Source of the DNA: CAWDZK01 sp963807005
Lineage (GTDB): Bacteria; Actinomycetota; Actinomycetes; JACCUZ01
Direction of reading: 5' to 3'
Length of the DNA stretch: 64,000 nt
Assembly: GCA_963807005.1 (NCBI GenBank)
Contig: CAWDZK010000006.1
Coordinates: 1,089,027 to 1,153,026, forward strand
The notes below the pieces were generated by a model. It was not told the origin of the DNA. It saw only the letters and a program-made list of their open reading frames with translations, and did not search any database. Made by a program: the position numbers and the translations under genes. Of this stretch, positions 23,432 through 32,929 are shown one piece after another (positions within the stretch are counted from its first letter, which is position 1; each line of letters starts with the position of its first letter).

Positions 23432-24457
23432 GTGAAGGTCCTCGTCGCCCCAGACCGCTACGGGGCCGAGCTGGCGGCGGCGGAGGCGGCCGAGGCGGTC
23501 GCCCTCGGCTGGTCCCGCAGCGCGCCGTACGACGAGCTGGACCTGCTGCCGCTCTCCGACGGCGGGCCGGGGTTCGTCGACGTCCTCGCCGCGTCCTTCC
23601 GCGACGCGACCGAGACCGGGGTGGTCACGGTCCGGGGCCCGCTGGGTGACCCGGTGCCGGCCCGGGTGCTGACCCGCGGCGGCACCGCGTACGTCGAGGC
23701 GGCCGAGGCGGTGGGGCTGCACCTGGTCGCGCCCGCCGACCGCGACCCGCTGCTCGCCACGTCGTACGGCGTCGGCGAGCTGCTGCTGGCCGCCGCAGCC
23801 ACCGGCGCCGGGCGGCTCGTCGTGGGGGTGGGCGGCACCGCGACCACCGACGGCGGGCGCGGGCTGATGGCCGCGATCGAGGGCCACCGGGACGACCTGG
23901 CCGGGCTGGAGCTGGTCGCCGCCACCGCCACCGACGCACCCCTGATGGGGCACTCCGGCGCAGCGCACGGCTTCGCCGCCGCGAAGGGTGCCGACCGGGC
24001 CGCGCGCGACCGCCTCGAGGAGCAGCTGCGGTCCTGGGCCACCGAGACCGACGGCGGCCTGGCCGTGCGGCCAGGCGCCGGGGCCGGCGGCGGCATCGGT
24101 TTCGGGCTGCTGCTGCTCGGCGCCCAACGGGTCAACGGCACGGCGCTGGTGGCCGAGCTCACCGGCCTCGACGAGCGCGTCCGGGCCGCCGACCTCGCCG
24201 TGACCGCTCTGGAGGTCTTCGACTGGGAGTCCCTGCGCGGCCGTGTGGTCGTCGGCGTGACCCGGGCCGCCCAGCATGCGGGGCGGCCGACGGTGGTGCT
24301 CGCCGAGCGGGTCGAGGTGGGGCGGCGGGAGCTGTCCTCGGTCGGGGTCGACGCGGCGTACGCCGCCGTGGACACGCCGCTCGGGGACGATCCGCTGTCC
24401 TCCGCCGACCGGCTCTCGGTGCTGGCCGCCCGGGTGGCCCGGACCTGGTCCCGGTGA
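23432..24457 (+). CDS. glxK: Glycerate kinase (GlxK/GarK family)
   Basis: Phosphorylates D-glycerate using ATP; 341 aa, near the family length. It begins MKVLVAPDRYGAELAAAEAAEAV, followed by the family's LSDGGPGFVDVL motif, GVGELLLAAA and GVGGTATTDGGRGLM with the glycine-rich nucleotide/substrate region, and a C-terminal RVARTW tail. The start is GTG 23432, 22 nt after the inverted repeat. The order glycerate kinase - erpA follows the Rv2205c-Rv2204c pair of mycobacteria. Confidence 0.9.
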   Translation: MKVLVAPDRYGAELAAAEAAEAVALGWSRSAPYDELDLLPLSDGGPGFVDVLAASFRDATETGVVTVRGPLGDPVPARVLTRGGTAYVEAAEAVGLHLVAPADRDPLLATSYGVGELLLAAAATGAGRLVVGVGGTATTDGGRGLMAAIEGHRDDLAGLELVAATATDAPLMGHSGAAHGFAAAKGADRAARDRLEEQLRSWATETDGGLAVRPGAGAGGGIGFGLLLLGAQRVNGTALVAELTGLDERVRAADLAVTALEVFDWESLRGRVVVGVTRAAQHAGRPTVVLAERVEVGRRELSSVGVDAAYAAVDTPLGDDPLSSADRLSVLAARVARTWSR

Positions 24458-24645
24458 CCGCGACCGCCCGCATCCGGACCCCGCCGGGCGTGACGCAGAC
24501 CACACCGGTGCGGCCGGGGGTGCAGAACGGGGTGGCTGTGTCACCATGGACAGCGAAGACCACAGGCGGAATGAACAGCGCCGGCGACCAGTTCGCCGGA
24601 AGTGCAGCACCACCCGCCTGACCTCGGATCTCCAGGAGCTACCAG

Positions 24646-25008
24646 ATGACCGTTCAGGACCAGACCACCGAGCAGGGGACCGCCACCGGCATCCTGCTCA
24701 CCGACGCAGCCGCGTCGAAGGTCAAGAGCCTGCTCGAGCAGGAGGGCCGGGACGACCTGGCCCTGCGCGTCGCCGTGCAGCCGGGTGGCTGCAGCGGCCT
24801 GCGCTACCAGCTCTTCTTCGACGAGCGCACCCTCGACGGCGACGTCACGACCGACTTCGGCGGCGTCGGCGTCGTGGTCGACCGGATGAGCACGCCGTAC
24901 CTCGCCGGTGCGACGATCGACTTCGTCGACACCATCGAGAAGCAGGGCTTCACGATCGACAACCCGAACGCAGGCGGGTCCTGCGCCTGCGGCGACTCGT
25001 TCCACTGA
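24646..25008 (+). CDS. erpA: Iron-sulfur cluster insertion protein ErpA
   Basis: A-type Fe-S carrier of 120 aa with the three cluster-ligand cysteines in GGCSG and SCACGDSFH, and the family core LRVAVQPGGCSGLRYQLFFDE. ATG 24646 has CAGGAG 7 nt upstream. The 188-nt gap before it contains no ORF I can support and probably holds the promoter. In this window it lies near the respiratory Fe-S protein gene qcrA, which is a plausible client, but ErpA is general. A strong hairpin follows. Confidence 0.94.
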   Translation: MTVQDQTTEQGTATGILLTDAAASKVKSLLEQEGRDDLALRVAVQPGGCSGLRYQLFFDERTLDGDVTTDFGGVGVVVDRMSTPYLAGATIDFVDTIEKQGFTIDNPNAGGSCACGDSFH

Positions 25009-25066
25009 GCCGTCCGCACCCGAACCACCAGCGGGCCACCCACGGGGGCACAGCCCGCAGCACACG

Positions 25067-25093
25067 CGGCCCGGTCCGACACGGACCGGGCCG
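25067..25093. terminator. Strong hairpin terminator between erpA and a convergent gene
   Basis: Twelve-bp perfect arms CGGCCCGGTCCG / CGGACCGGGCCG with a 3-nt ACA loop, 59 nt after the erpA stop and 18 nt before the convergent gene's stop. It could serve both directions. Confidence 0.8.
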
Positions 25094-25111
25094 TCGTGCG
25101 TCCGGACGCTG

Positions 25112-26467
25112 CTACCTCGTGGGGCCGAGCAGGACGCTGCCGGTGTCGCCGTCCTCCACCGTCCGGAGGCCGAGCGGCTTTCGCAGGGTCACCGTGGCGT
25201 GCCGCTCCTGGGCGAGGTCGATGCAGACCTTGCCGCTCTGCGGGCCCTTCTGGAGCAGCCAGATCCGCACCCGGGTGTCGTCCTCCACGACCCGGACGTC
25301 GTAGGAGTAGCACGCGGCCACCCCGCCCCAGAACGTCAGGTCCAGGGTGCGGTCGTCGGCTCCGCGGGTGACCGCGGTGAACCTCGACTGAGGGTCGGGC
25401 ACCGGCTCGCCGGGGCCGGCCCCGGGCGGGCTGGTGCCTGGCCCGACCGGCGGCACCGCCGTCGCGGTGCCGCTCGAACCGGGGGAGCCGCCGCTTCCGT
25501 CGACCGTGGCCGGCTGCACGAGATCGGGGTCGACGGCCACCTGGACGAGCGGGTACCGGGAGCCGCGCACCTCGAAGAGCCAGGCCGGGACGAGCAGGTA
25601 GCCGTCCGGCGCCTGCTGCAGGGACAGACCGAGCTCGGCACCGGTGATCGTGATCGGGCCGCCGCACGGCACCGGGTCGGCACTCTCGGGCAGGGGCTCC
25701 GGGCAGGCCATCAGAGGCATCGGCAGCGGGGTCCGGCGCAGCAGCTGGTAGGCGTCGGTGGCCGTCACGAGCGGGTAGCTGTCCCGCTCTGCGGTCCGCG
25801 CCAGCCAGCCCGACCCGCTCACCACGTGCGAGCCGTCGGCGGCGACCAGCGTGGTGCCGAACCCGGAGGTGCGCAGGCCGCCCACCCGCGGGTCGATGGT
25901 GAAGACATCGGTGCCGTCCGGGCCGGGCAGCCCGCCCTGCTCGTCCGCCTCGGCGCCGTCGAGCCCGAGGACGCGGAGCAGCTCGCCGAGGCGGGGGAGG
26001 TCTCCGCGCGGGTCCGGCCCTCGGGCGGGGCAGTCGACGGCGGTGGCTGCCTGGCCCGAGGAGACGGCGGTGTCGGGCGACTCGGGCGACACCGTCGCGA
26101 TCGCGCAGCTGGTCGCGCCCGTCGACCAGCGGCCAGACGCCTCGACGGTGAGCGATGCGGCGAGCGGGCCCAGGGCGGACCGGAGGGCCGCCTCGTCGTC
26201 GGACGCCTCGACCCTGTGCACGGGCGCGTTGCCCGGGCCGTCGGGCAGGACGGCCGGGTCGGCCAGCGAGTAGCGCGGGTCGACCGCCGCGGCCTCGCCC
26301 GCCGGGGTCCAGCCGACCAGCCGTAGCGGCTGCGGCCCACCTCCGGCCCCCGGGCCCGAGGAGGCGGAGCCACCTCCCCGCAGCGCCAGCCAGGTGCCGC
26401 CGACGGCGACGAGGACGAGCACCGCGACGGCGAGCGGTGCGAACCGGCGTACGGTCTGCTCTCCCAT
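25112..26467 (-). CDS. Membrane-anchored extracytoplasmic protein, function unknown
   Basis: About 451 aa. One N-terminal membrane helix (APLAVAVLVLVAVGGTWLAL) is followed by a Gly-rich stretch and a large exported domain with conserved Cys pairs (TSCAIATV/VDCPARG; MACPEPLP/PCGGP; AACYSYDV/VCIDLAQ), likely disulfides. The TDAYQLLRRTPLPM and GYLLVPAWLFEV blocks look structured, and a Pro/Gly/Ser linker precedes a C-terminal domain of about 100 aa. It sits divergent from adenosine kinase as Rv2203 does in M. tuberculosis, so I regard it as that conserved protein. No activity can be assigned. Confidence 0.75.
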   Translation of the reverse strand: MGEQTVRRFAPLAVAVLVLVAVGGTWLALRGGGSASSGPGAGGGPQPLRLVGWTPAGEAAAVDPRYSLADPAVLPDGPGNAPVHRVEASDDEAALRSALGPLAASLTVEASGRWSTGATSCAIATVSPESPDTAVSSGQAATAVDCPARGPDPRGDLPRLGELLRVLGLDGAEADEQGGLPGPDGTDVFTIDPRVGGLRTSGFGTTLVAADGSHVVSGSGWLARTAERDSYPLVTATDAYQLLRRTPLPMPLMACPEPLPESADPVPCGGPITITGAELGLSLQQAPDGYLLVPAWLFEVRGSRYPLVQVAVDPDLVQPATVDGSGGSPGSSGTATAVPPVGPGTSPPGAGPGEPVPDPQSRFTAVTRGADDRTLDLTFWGGVAACYSYDVRVVEDDTRVRIWLLQKGPQSGKVCIDLAQERHATVTLRKPLGLRTVEDGDTGSVLLGPTR

Positions 26468-26511
26468 GAAGGTCGGACGCCGGGCGCCGGCGAACGGTTC
26501 CGTCGGTCCTG

Positions 26512-26697
26512 TCAGTCGCCGTAGCTGTCGAGGCCGGCCACCAGGCCGTGCGCCCGCTCGGGGATGACCAGCACCCGACGCGGCCGGGGGACCTCCGCCA
26601 GCTGCCGGGTCACCTCGGCGGCGTCGGCGACGAGGTCGTCGAACGAGCGTGCGTCCCTCTCGGACGGCACGGCCGCATGCGGCTCGGTGGCGGTCAC
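26512..26697 (-). CDS. Small hypothetical protein
   Basis: A 61-aa frame starting GTG 26697, with alternating acidic and helical residues (ARSFDDLVADAAEVTRQLAEV), then a basic beta segment PRPRRVLVIPERAH. It ends 44 nt before the membrane-protein gene on the same strand, so co-transcription is possible. No family recognised. Support is the helical pattern and gap-filling position only. Confidence 0.5.
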   Translation of the reverse strand: MTATEPHAAVPSERDARSFDDLVADAAEVTRQLAEVPRPRRVLVIPERAHGLVAGLDSYGD

Positions 26698-26793
26698 CCG
26701 TCGAGCGTCGCACGCCGGCCGGGCCCGGGGAACGCCTACCCGTCGGTAGTCTTCCGGAGTCGCCGTACGCCCGCCCGAGCACCGGAGAACACC

Positions 26794-27780
26794 GTGCGCA
26801 TCGCCGTCACCGGCTCGATCGCCACCGACCACCTGATGACCTTCGAGGGGCGGTTCACCGACTCGCTGGTGGTCGACCAGCTGGACAAGATCTCGCTGTC
26901 GTTCCTGGTCGAGGACCTCGACGTACGCCGCGGCGGGATCGCGGCGAACATCGCTTTCGGCATGGGCTGCCTGGGTCTGGACCCGGTGCTCGTGGGTGCT
27001 GTGGGGCAGGACTTCGCCGACTACCGGTCCTGGCTGCAGCGGCACCGCGTCGACACCGGCTCGGTGCACGTCTCCGAGCTGCGCCACACGGCCAGGTTCG
27101 TCTGTACGACCGATGACGACCACGCGCAGATCGCCAGCTTCTACGCCGGGGCGATGCGCGAGGCGCGCGACATCGAGCTCGAGCCGGTGGCCAGCCGGAT
27201 GGGCGGGCTGGACCTCGTGGTCATCAGCGCCAACGACCCGGAGGCGATGCTGCGGCACACCGAGGAGTGCCGCAGCCGCGGCTACCCGTTCCTCGCCGAC
27301 CCGGGCCAGCAGATCGCCTGGATGGATGGCGCCGGCATCCGGTCGCTGATCGACGGTGCGACCTACCTGTTCACCAACGAGTACGAGGCAGCGCTGGCCG
27401 AGCAGAAGACCGGCTGGTCGGCCGAGGAGATCCTCTCCCGGGTGGGAACGCGGGTCGTGACACTCGGCGCCAAGGGCGCCCGGATCGAGCGCAAGGACGA
27501 GCCGGCGCTGCACGTGGAGTGCGCTCCGGAGGACCGCAAGGTCGACCCCACCGGGGTGGGCGACGGCTTCCGCGCCGGCTTCCTGGCCGGCCTCGTCTGG
27601 GGTCTGCGGCTGGAACGGTGCGCGCAGATCGGCAGCCTGCTCGCGACGTACGTCATCGAGACCAAGGGGACCCAGGAGTACGAGCTGGGTCAGCGTCGGT
27701 TCCTCCAGCGGTTCGAGGCCGCCTACGGCCCCGAGGCGCTGGCCGACGTGGCCCCGCACGTGCGGTGCCCGAGGCCCTGA
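26794..27780 (+). CDS. PfkB-family kinase, adenosine kinase-like
   Basis: A 328-aa ribokinase-fold kinase. The N-terminal sugar-binding region has GSIATDHLMTF and RRGGIAANIAFGMGCLG (G-G dipeptide motif). The C-terminal signature VDPTGVGDGFRAGFLAGL carries the catalytic Asp in DPTGVGDGF. Resemblance and position (between the Rv2203-like gene and ctaC) match mycobacterial adenosine kinase AdoK/CbhK, which phosphorylates adenosine to AMP. GTG 26794 follows CCGGAG; a TAGTCT box near 26746 is the likely -10. It overlaps the aat start by 16 nt. Confidence 0.85.
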   Translation: MRIAVTGSIATDHLMTFEGRFTDSLVVDQLDKISLSFLVEDLDVRRGGIAANIAFGMGCLGLDPVLVGAVGQDFADYRSWLQRHRVDTGSVHVSELRHTARFVCTTDDDHAQIASFYAGAMREARDIELEPVASRMGGLDLVVISANDPEAMLRHTEECRSRGYPFLADPGQQIAWMDGAGIRSLIDGATYLFTNEYEAALAEQKTGWSAEEILSRVGTRVVTLGAKGARIERKDEPALHVECAPEDRKVDPTGVGDGFRAGFLAGLVWGLRLERCAQIGSLLATYVIETKGTQEYELGQRRFLQRFEAAYGPEALADVAPHVRCPRP

Positions 27781-28481
27781 CCCCTGCGCCGGTCGAGCCG
27801 CCGCCGTCGCGCTGGGCCTTCGGCAACGTCGGCTCGGCGGCCGCGGGGGAGGAGCTGCTGGCGGTCGGTGCGGATCTCGAGCCCGGCACCGTGCTGGCCG
27901 CCTACCGGGCCGGGCTGTTCCCGATGCCGGTCTCCCGGCGCGGCCCGGTCGGGTGGTTCTCCCCGGACCCGCGGGGCGTCCTGCCGCTGGACGGGCTCCG
28001 GGTGACCAGGTCGCTGCGCCGGTCGCTCCGGCGGTTCGAGATCCGGGTCGACTCGGCGTACGACGAGGTGCTGGCGGCCTGCGCCGACCCCCGGCGTCCG
28101 GGTGGCTGGATCCGCAAGGACGTCGCCGCCGCGTACCGGCGGCTGCACCAGCTCGGCTGGGCGCACAGCGTCGAGGCCTGGTCGGTCCCCGAGGGATCCG
28201 AGGACGGCCGGCCCCACCTCGTGGGCGGCCTGTACGGCGTGTCCCTCGGCGGGCTGTTCGCCGGCGAGTCGATGTTCCACCGCGAGCGGGACGCCTCCAA
28301 GGCAGCGCTGGTGGCCCTGGTGGACCTGCTCGGGGCGGACGGGACGCGACGGCTGCTCGACGTGCAGTGGGCCACCGAGCACCTCGTCTCACTGGGGGCC
28401 GTCGAGGTCGCCCGGCCCGCCTACCTGGAACTGCTGTCGGAGGCCCTCCCGCTGCCCCCTCCGGACTGGTCCCTGGAGTAG
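27765..28481 (+). CDS. aat: Leucyl/phenylalanyl-tRNA-protein transferase
   Basis: N-end-rule enzyme adding Leu or Phe from aminoacyl-tRNA to proteins with N-terminal Lys/Arg. The 238 aa carry LAAYRAGLFPMP, the PVGWFSPDPRGVLPL block, GWIRKDVAAAYRRLHQLGWAHSVEAW, and GGLYGVSLGGLFAGESMFHRERDASKAAL, the strongest Aat signature. GTG 27765 lies inside the end of the adenosine kinase gene, suggesting coupling. The adaptor partner clpS is not in the window. Confidence 0.93.
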   Translation: MPEALTPAPVEPPPSRWAFGNVGSAAAGEELLAVGADLEPGTVLAAYRAGLFPMPVSRRGPVGWFSPDPRGVLPLDGLRVTRSLRRSLRRFEIRVDSAYDEVLAACADPRRPGGWIRKDVAAAYRRLHQLGWAHSVEAWSVPEGSEDGRPHLVGGLYGVSLGGLFAGESMFHRERDASKAALVALVDLLGADGTRRLLDVQWATEHLVSLGAVEVARPAYLELLSEALPLPPPDWSLE

Positions 28482-28544
28482 GGTGCTGATCGCGTTGACG
28501 ACCGCCGGGAGTGGCTCCGGCACGACCATCGACAAGGGGCAACG

Positions 28545-29345
28545 TTGGGTCCGTCCGGCACGCAGCAGCCGCACCGTTGGCGGCGCGCAGGACGAGCGGT
28601 CGCGCTCGGTGTCCTGCTCCTCGGTTCCCTCACCGCGTGCTCGTCGGACGAGCTTCCGACGTTCGCGATGCCGGTCCGCGACGCGACGGACCAGTCCAAC
28701 CGGATCCTCTCGCTCTGGCAGGGCTCGTGGATCGCCGCGCTCGCGGTCGGCATCCTGGTGTGGGGCCTGATCCTGTGGCCCGTCATCGCCCACCGCCGCA
28801 AGCGCAGCGACACCGAGCTGCCGCCGCAGACCCGCTACAACCTCCCGATCGAGGTCTTCTACACCGCGGTCCCGCTCATCATGGTGGCGGTCTTCTTCTA
28901 CTTCACCGCCCGCGACGAGGACCGCATCATGCGGGTCTCGGCGAATCCTGACCACGTCGTCGACGTCACGGGCATCCAGTGGTCGTGGCAGTTCACCTAC
29001 ACCAGCGACGGCGGCCCGGACACGACGATCACCGGTACGCCGGCCAAGCCGCCCACGCTCTACCTGCCCGAGGGTGAGAGCGTGCAGTTCCGGCTCCAGT
29101 CCAACGACGTCATCCACTCGTTCTGGGTGCCGGCGTTCCTGTTCAAGATGGACGTGATCCCCGGCCGGGTGAACACCTTCGAGATCACCCCGAAGCAGCT
29201 CGGCCGGTTCCGCGGCAAGTGCGCCGAGCTCTGTGGCCAGGACCACGCCCGGATGCTGTTCAACGTCAAGGTCGTCACGCCCACCGAGTATCAGCAGCAG
29301 GTCGACGACCTCAAGACTCGGCTCGCCGAGGGGAGCGCCCAGTGA
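28545..29345 (+). CDS. ctaC: Cytochrome c oxidase subunit II (lipoprotein)
   Basis: CuA-bearing subunit of the aa3 oxidase, 266 aa. It has a lipoprotein signal with lipobox LTAC, two transmembrane helices (WIAALAVGILVWGLILWPV and VFYTAVPLIMVAVFFYF) and a cupredoxin domain with WSWQFTY, DVIHSFWVPAF and the CuA ligands in GKCAELCGQDHARM. The start is TTG 28545 with AAGGGG upstream. A TAGGGT box overlapping the aat stop (28479-28484) is a plausible -10, giving a leader of about 55 nt. ctaD follows with a 4-nt overlap. Confidence 0.95.
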   Translation: MGPSGTQQPHRWRRAGRAVALGVLLLGSLTACSSDELPTFAMPVRDATDQSNRILSLWQGSWIAALAVGILVWGLILWPVIAHRRKRSDTELPPQTRYNLPIEVFYTAVPLIMVAVFFYFTARDEDRIMRVSANPDHVVDVTGIQWSWQFTYTSDGGPDTTITGTPAKPPTLYLPEGESVQFRLQSNDVIHSFWVPAFLFKMDVIPGRVNTFEITPKQLGRFRGKCAELCGQDHARMLFNVKVVTPTEYQQQVDDLKTRLAEGSAQ

Positions 29346-31065
29346 CCATCACCGCCCCCCGCCCCGGGGCCACCGGCGTCCTGCGCACCCGGCGCAAGGG
29401 CAGCGCGGTCGTCTCGTGGATCACCAGCACCGATCACAAGGTGATCGGCCAGATGTACCTCGCCACCTCGTTCGTCTTCTTCCTGCTCGGCGGGCTGATG
29501 GCGATGGTCATGCGGGCCGAGCTCGCGCGGCCGGGCAACCAGTTCCTCACCGGTGAGCAGTACAACCAGCTGTTCACCATGCACGGCACGATCATGCTGC
29601 TGCTGTTCGCGACCCCGCTGTTCGTCGGGTTCGCCAACGTGATCATGCCGCTGCAGATCGGGTCGCCGGACGTGGCCTTCCCGCGGCTGAACATGTTCAG
29701 CTACTGGCTGTTCCTGTTCGGCGGCCTCATCGCCGTCGCCGGCTTCCTCACGCCCGGCGGCGCCGCGGCGTTCGGCTGGTTCGCGTACGCGCCGCTGAAC
29801 AGCGCGGTGTTCTCACCGGGGGTCGGCAGCGACCTGTGGATCATGGGGCTGGCGCTGTCCGGCTTCGGCACCATCCTCGGCGGCGTCAACTTCATCACCA
29901 CGATCTTCACGATGCGCGCGCCCGGCATGACGATGTTCCGGATGCCGATCTTCACCTGGAACATCCTGCTCACCAGCGTTCTGGTGCTGATGGCGTTCCC
30001 GGTCCTGGCCGCCGCGCTGCTGGCGCTGGAGGCCGACCGCAAGTTCGGGGCGCACATCTTCGACCCGGGCAGCAACGGGCCGCTGCTCTGGCAGCACCTG
30101 TTCTGGTTCTTCGGCCACCCCGAGGTCTACATCATCGCGCTGCCGTTCTTCGGCATCGTGACCGAGGTGCTGCCGGTCTTCAGCCGCAAGCCCATCTTCG
30201 GCTACAAGGGCCTGGTCTTCGCCACCATCGCGATCGCCGGCCTGTCGGTCACCGTGTGGGCCCACCACATGTTCCCGACCGGGGCGGTGCTGCTGCCGTT
30301 CTTCTCGTTCATGACGTTCCTCATCGCCGTGCCGACGGGGGTGAAGTTCTTCAACTGGATCGGCACGATGTGGCGCGGCTCGCTGACGTTCGAGACGCCG
30401 ATGCTGTGGTCGATCGGCTTCCTCGTGACGTTCCTGTTCGGCGGCCTGACCGGCATGATCCTCGCGTCGCCGCCGCTGGACTGGCCGGTGTCCGACACCT
30501 ACTTCGTGGTGGCCCACTTCCACTACGTCGTGTTCGGCACCGTCGTGTTCGCCATGAACGCCGGCTTCTACTTCTGGTGGCCGAAGATGACCGGCCGGAT
30601 GCTCGACGAGCGGCTCGGGAAGATCCACTTCTGGACCTTGTTCGTCGGGTTCCACATGACGTTCCTCATCCAGCACTGGCTGGGCGTGATCGGCATGCCG
30701 CGCCGCTACGTCGACTACCTCGCGAGCGACGGGTTCACGACGTACAACACGATCTCGACGATCGGCTCGTTCCTGCTGGGGGCCTCGACGCTGCCGTTCC
30801 TCTACAACGTGTTCAAGAGCATGAAGGGCCCGAAGGTCACGACCGACGACCCGTGGGGCTATGGGCGCTCGCTCGAGTGGGCGACGTCCTGCCCACCGCC
30901 TCGGCACAACTTCCTCGAGCTGCCCCGGATCCGGTCCGAGTCGCCCGCCTTCGACCTGCACTACCCGCACGTCGCGGCCATGGACGTACCGACCGAGAAC
31001 AAGAACCTGCTCGACCAGGTCTTCGGCGAGCCGGACCTCGAGGGCGGCCCGGGGGTCAGCGATGA
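29342..31065 (+). CDS. ctaD: Cytochrome c oxidase subunit I, stop codon lost by apparent frameshift
   Basis: Catalytic heme-copper subunit reducing O2 and pumping protons. Twelve-helix core with the heme a ligand in TMHGTIMLLLF, the CuB/cross-link motif GHPEVYIIALP, CuB histidines in WAHHMF, and heme ligands in AHFHYVVFG. GTG 29342 overlaps the ctaC stop. The natural frame has no stop before ctaF and runs on. Adding one G to the G-run at 31051-31055 would give GPGGQR and a TGA overlapping the ctaF ATG (31063-31065), the expected coupling, so I end it there. As sequenced, translation would read through ctaF out of frame and far beyond. Confidence 0.9.
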
Positions 31066-31457
31066 AGGTCGAAGGGTGGCTGTTCGCTGCCGGGTTCTTC
31101 TTCTACGCGCTGGCCGCGGTGATCTACGGCGTCCTCGCCGGGGAGGCCGTCGGCACGGTCGCGCTCGCCTTCACTGCTGGGCTGGCCTTCCTCATCGGCT
31201 ACTACCTGCTCTTCACGGCCCGGCGGATCGACGCCCGGCCCGAGGACAGCCAGTCGGCCGAGATCGCCGACGGAGCGGGCGAGCTGGGTTTCTACAGCCC
31301 GCACAGCTGGTGGCCGCTGGCCGTCGCCGGCAGCGCCGCGATCGCCTTCCTCGGCATCGTCTTCGGCTGGTGGCTGTTCTACATCGGGGCGATCGCCGGC
31401 GGCCTGTCCGTCGTCGGGATGGTCTTCGAGTACTACCGGGGCGAGCCCGCGCACTGA
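31062..31457 (+). CDS. ctaF: Cytochrome c oxidase subunit IV, actinobacterial type
   Basis: A 131-aa membrane protein with four hydrophobic helices: GWLFAAGFFFYALAAVIYGVL, GTVALAFTAGLAFLIGYYLLF, then SWWPLAVAGSAAIAFLGIVF and WWLFYIGAIAGGLSVVGMVF. The motif GELGFYSPHSWWPL is characteristic of the CtaF family in bcc-aa3 supercomplexes. ATG 31062 would overlap the ctaD stop if the ctaD frame were intact. The 230 nt after it hold a small CCGCG-GCTT-CGCGG hairpin near 31500 and no gene. Confidence 0.93.
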   Translation: MKVEGWLFAAGFFFYALAAVIYGVLAGEAVGTVALAFTAGLAFLIGYYLLFTARRIDARPEDSQSAEIADGAGELGFYSPHSWWPLAVAGSAAIAFLGIVFGWWLFYIGAIAGGLSVVGMVFEYYRGEPAH

Positions 31458-31687
31458 CGACCTCCGGTTCCGGCTGCCCGCGGGACGGGCGGCTGCGCTA
31501 TCCGCGGCTTCGCGGCTGCCGTACGCACGAGATCGGTCCCTGGGCTCAAGGTGGCACGGCTCCCTTGCCGATTCGTTATCGGGCGAGCCCGTCCGGGATT
31601 GGACTGATCCACGGGCAACCGTTCAGACTGGCCGTGCGTCTTCCTCGTCAGAGAGGGTCGCGACGCCAGACGAGGAAGGGACGGCTT

Positions 31688-32929
31688 GTGGGGGTTCGGG
31701 GCGGACTGCAGGTCGGGCGTGGCGCCGGTGGGGGACGGCTGCGGCCGCTCGGTGTGCTCGTGACCGCGGTCGCGCTGGTGGCGCTGATCGGCGGCTGCTC
31801 GTCGTCCGGCACGACGTCGGCAGCTCCAGCCGCCCAGGCGGCGGCGTCCGCGGGCGCGGTCGCGTCGAGCTCCAAGGCCGACATCACGTTCCTCCCCGTG
31901 AGCTCCTCCACGGATGTCCCGGTGGACGTCCCCGTCACCGTGACGGCTACCGGCGGCAGCCTCACCTCGGTCGTCCTCACCGACGCCAAGGGCCGGCAGG
32001 TCGAGGGCAGCCTGTCCACCGACAAGCACTCGTGGACCGCCAGCGACTCGCTCAGGCCGGCGCAGCACTACCGGCTGGCCGCCTCGGCGGTGGACAAGCA
32101 GGGCGTCGGCACCGAGCGCACCGGCTTCTTCGCGACCGTCGCTCCGCGAAAGGTGCTCGAGACCTCCATCTCCCCGCTGTCCGGCCAGTCGGTCGGTGTG
32201 GGGATGCCCGTCATCGTGCGGTTCAACGCCAAGGTCCGCGACCGCGCCGCCGTCGAGCAGGCGCTCGTGGTGACCAGCGCGAAACCGATCGAGGGCGCCT
32301 GGAGCTGGGTCAGTGACACCGAGGTGCACTACCGGCCGGAGGAGTACTGGCCGGCGTACAACGACGTCACCGTCGACGTGAACCTCAAGGGTGTCGATGC
32401 CGGCAACGGTGTCTGGGGCATGAGCAACCGGACCATCGCCTTCCGGACCGGCTCGTCGATGGTGAGTGTCGTCGACGTCAACAAGCACACGCTCACCGTC
32501 TTCCGGAACGGCAAGAAGGCGCGGATCATCCCCGTCACCACCGGCAAGGCGGACTTCCTCACCCGCAACGGCATCAAGGTCATCCTCGAGAAGCACACGC
32601 TCAAGGTGATGGACGCGAGCACCATCGGCATCTCGAAGAGCGACCCCGAGTACTACCGGCTCGACGTGCCGTACGCGATGCGGGTCACCTGGAGCGGGGA
32701 GTTCGTCCACGCGGCACCCTGGTCCTCCGGCGACCAGGGGCGCGACAACGTCAGCCACGGGTGCGTGGGCATGAGCCAGTCGAACGCGATCTGGCTGTTC
32801 AACCAGTCGACGGTCGGCGACATCGTCCAGGTCGTCGGGTCCTCGCGGGGACTGGAGCCGGGGAACGGGTACACCGACTGGAACGTGTCCTGGGACGACT
32901 GGCTCGCGGGCAGCGCCCTGCAGGGCTGA
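31688..32929 (+). CDS. L,D-transpeptidase lipoprotein (Ig-like domains + YkuD)
   Basis: Cell-wall enzyme forming 3-3 cross-links in peptidoglycan, 413 aa. It has a lipoprotein signal with lipobox LIGGC, two Ig-like domains (about 60-260; second starting SPLSGQSVGVGMPVIVRFN) and a YkuD catalytic domain with HAAPWS and the active-site motif SHGCVGMS. The C-terminal tail has GNGYTDWNVSWDDW, as in mycobacterial Ldt proteins. GTG 31688 has GAGGAAGGG 6 nt upstream. By chance it lies in the same frame as the run-on ctaD reading frame; there is no evidence the two form a fusion protein. Confidence 0.92.
   Translation: MGVRGGLQVGRGAGGGRLRPLGVLVTAVALVALIGGCSSSGTTSAAPAAQAAASAGAVASSSKADITFLPVSSSTDVPVDVPVTVTATGGSLTSVVLTDAKGRQVEGSLSTDKHSWTASDSLRPAQHYRLAASAVDKQGVGTERTGFFATVAPRKVLETSISPLSGQSVGVGMPVIVRFNAKVRDRAAVEQALVVTSAKPIEGAWSWVSDTEVHYRPEEYWPAYNDVTVDVNLKGVDAGNGVWGMSNRTIAFRTGSSMVSVVDVNKHTLTVFRNGKKARIIPVTTGKADFLTRNGIKVILEKHTLKVMDASTIGISKSDPEYYRLDVPYAMRVTWSGEFVHAAPWSSGDQGRDNVSHGCVGMSQSNAIWLFNQSTVGDIVQVVGSSRGLEPGNGYTDWNVSWDDWLAGSALQG

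Noticed and set aside
25067..25093. Considered as another member of the long-palindrome family
   Set aside because: Short 12-bp arms with a 3-nt loop between convergent genes fit an ordinary terminator, and it lacks the CGTGATCA-type core.
29219..32929. A single 1236-aa subunit I / L,D-transpeptidase fusion protein
   Set aside because: The middle is ctaF read out of frame, and the transpeptidase has its own start, ribosome-binding site and lipoprotein signal. The joined frame is a coincidence following a lost ctaD stop.
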